Assembly: GCA_902766585.1 (NCBI GenBank)
Contig: CACXDV010000247.1
Span: forward strand, 1 to 5,485
DNA: 5,485 bases
Direction of reading: 5' to 3'
Source of the DNA: an uncultured Ruminococcus sp.
GTDB taxonomy: Bacteria > Bacillota > Clostridia > Oscillospirales > Acutalibacteraceae
Part shown: positions 4,527 through 5,485 of the stretch, piece by piece
Position numbering within the stretch: the first letter of the stretch is position 1
Layout: every line of letters starts with the position of its first letter
Notes under the pieces: model-generated
What the model was told of the DNA's origin: nothing
Seen by the model: the letters and a program-made list of their open reading frames with translations, nothing else
Database searches by the model: none
Translations under genes and position numbers: made by a program

Positions 4527-5485
4527 TTACTTGTTATTTGCGACCTTTGCGGGGTCTGTGATATAGCCTGTAACGGCGCTTGCGGCAGCTACTGCGGGAG
4601 ATGCAAGATATACCTCTGATTCAACGTGTCCCATTCTGCCGACAAAGTTTCTGTTTGTAGTTGTGACAGCCTTTTCTCCCTTGGCGAGAATACCCATGTG
4701 ACCGCCAAGACACGGACCGCAGGTAGGTGTGGAAACTACTGCGCCTGCATCGATGAATATATCGAAAAGTCCCTCATGCATAGCCTGGAGATAAACGCTC
4801 TGAGTGCCGGGGATAATAATGCAGCGCACACCCTTTGCTACCTTTTTGCCTCTGAGAATATCGGCGGCAGCTCTGAGGTCGGTAATTCTTCCGTTTGTGC
4901 ATGAGCCGATAACAGCCTGGTCTATCTTGACCTCGGTCTCTCCTATCTCGTCAACGGTGCGGGCATTTTCGGGAAGGTGGGGGAAGGCTACTGTAGGACG
5001 AAGAGCGGAAAGGTCTATTGTATATTCTGCATCATATTCAGCATCATCATCTGCAGCATATTCCACAGCTTCACCCTGGAAGCGGTTCTTTGTATATTCT
5101 CTTGTGATATCGTCAACGGGGAAAATGCCATTCTTTGCGCCTGCCTCGATAGCCATATTTGCTATGCAGAGTCTGTCGTCGATATTAAGGTATTTAAGTC
5201 CGTCGCCGGTAAATTCCATTGATTTGTAAAGTGCTCCGTCAACACCTATCATACCGATTATGTGAAGGATAACATCTTTACCGCTTATGAACGGTGCAGG
5301 CTTGCCTGTAAGCACGAATTTTATAGCAGAAGGCACTTTGAACCATGCCTTGCCGCTTATCATGCCTGCTGCCATATCGGTAGAGCCTACGCCTGTTGAG
5401 AAAGCGCCGAGAGCGCCGTATGTACAGGTATGGCTGTCTGCGCCGATACAGAGGCTTCCGGGACCTACAAGACCTTTTTCGGGAA
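4527..5485 (-). CDS. leuC: 3-isopropylmalate dehydratase large subunit (5' end beyond right edge)
   Basis: The frame is open from the right edge to TAA at 4529-4527, giving 318 visible residues of a family usually about 420 aa. The visible part begins PEKGLVGPGSLCIGADSH and continues with TCTYGALGAFSTGVGSTDMA, so the ATG at 5375 is internal and not the start. Later blocks are WFKVPSAIKFVLTGK, EFTGDGLKYLNIDDRLCIANM, TVAFPHLP, IGSCTNGR and STPTCGPCLGGHMG. The three cysteines expected to bind the 4Fe-4S cluster are visible, at codons 4901-4899 (SCTNGR) and at 4721-4719 and 4712-4710 (TCGPC). The enzyme dehydrates and rehydrates isopropylmalate, the second step of the leucine branch; the close relative homoaconitase is less likely given the paired leuD. 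The gap to leuD is 13 bases, and both share one terminator. Any leader control (T-box or attenuator) would lie outside the window. Confidence 0.95.
   Translation of the reverse strand, partial: PEKGLVGPGSLCIGADSHTCTYGALGAFSTGVGSTDMAAGMISGKAWFKVPSAIKFVLTGKPAPFISGKDVILHIIGMIGVDGALYKSMEFTGDGLKYLNIDDRLCIANMAIEAGAKNGIFPVDDITREYTKNRFQGEAVEYAADDDAEYDAEYTIDLSALRPTVAFPHLPENARTVDEIGETEVKIDQAVIGSCTNGRITDLRAAADILRGKKVAKGVRCIIIPGTQSVYLQAMHEGLFDIFIDAGAVVSTPTCGPCLGGHMGILAKGEKAVTTTNRNFVGRMGHVESEVYLASPAVAAASAVTGYITDPAKVANNK

Noticed and set aside
4804..5229. Long plus-strand open frame opposite leuC
   Set aside because: It is a shadow of the conserved leuC frame; the composition follows the codons of leuC and no family motif is seen.
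5373..5375. ATG at 5375 as the start of leuC
   Set aside because: The frame stays open upstream to the window edge and encodes conserved LeuC sequence (GADSHTCTYG and GVGSTD), so this is an internal methionine.

Overview
The window reads like ordinary chromosome from a low-to-moderate GC Gram-positive bacterium of the class Clostridia. A Ruminococcus-like member of the Oscillospiraceae is my best guess. The support is strong AGGAGG-type ribosome sites, TTGaca/TATAAT promoters in AT-rich gaps, a DHHW-family envelope protein, a PadR regulator, and the two-subunit (short, about 160 aa LeuD) form of isopropylmalate isomerase. The taxon is inferred from protein style, not from a marker gene. No gap reaches 300 bases.

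Layout. (1) Bases 1-224, minus strand: the N-terminal winged-helix half of a PadR-family repressor that runs off the left edge. Its near-consensus promoter carries palindromic half-sites that look like its own operator. (2) Bases 459-2398, plus strand: a two-gene operon behind a TTGTAA-17-TATAAT promoter. The first gene is a membrane-anchored DHHW/AlgX-like (SGNH-type) protein with a Gly/Tyr/Arg-rich cytoplasmic tail. The second is a Nudix hydrolase of the Ap4A-hydrolase type with an extra N-terminal domain and a TTG start. (3) Bases 2397-2438: a bidirectional terminator between convergent genes, followed by a short heptad tandem repeat that runs up to the stop codon of the next gene. (4) Bases 2494-3765, minus strand: a multi-pass membrane HD-GYP protein, a likely cyclic-di-GMP phosphodiesterase, with its own promoter. 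(5) Bases 4030-5485, minus strand: leuC (5' end beyond the right edge) and leuD, 13 bases apart and ending at a strong hairpin terminator. They encode the large and small subunits of 3-isopropylmalate dehydratase of leucine synthesis.

The clearest anomaly is in leuD. A run of eight C (coding strand) where seven would keep the frame shifts the last part of the gene and replaces its conserved C-terminal tail. Second, the DHHW protein has DNNW in place of the family's namesake motif, so the usual catalytic histidine is absent. I see no CRISPR array, mobile element, tRNA or rRNA, and no convincing new multi-gene system. The unusual points are at the level of individual genes and sites.
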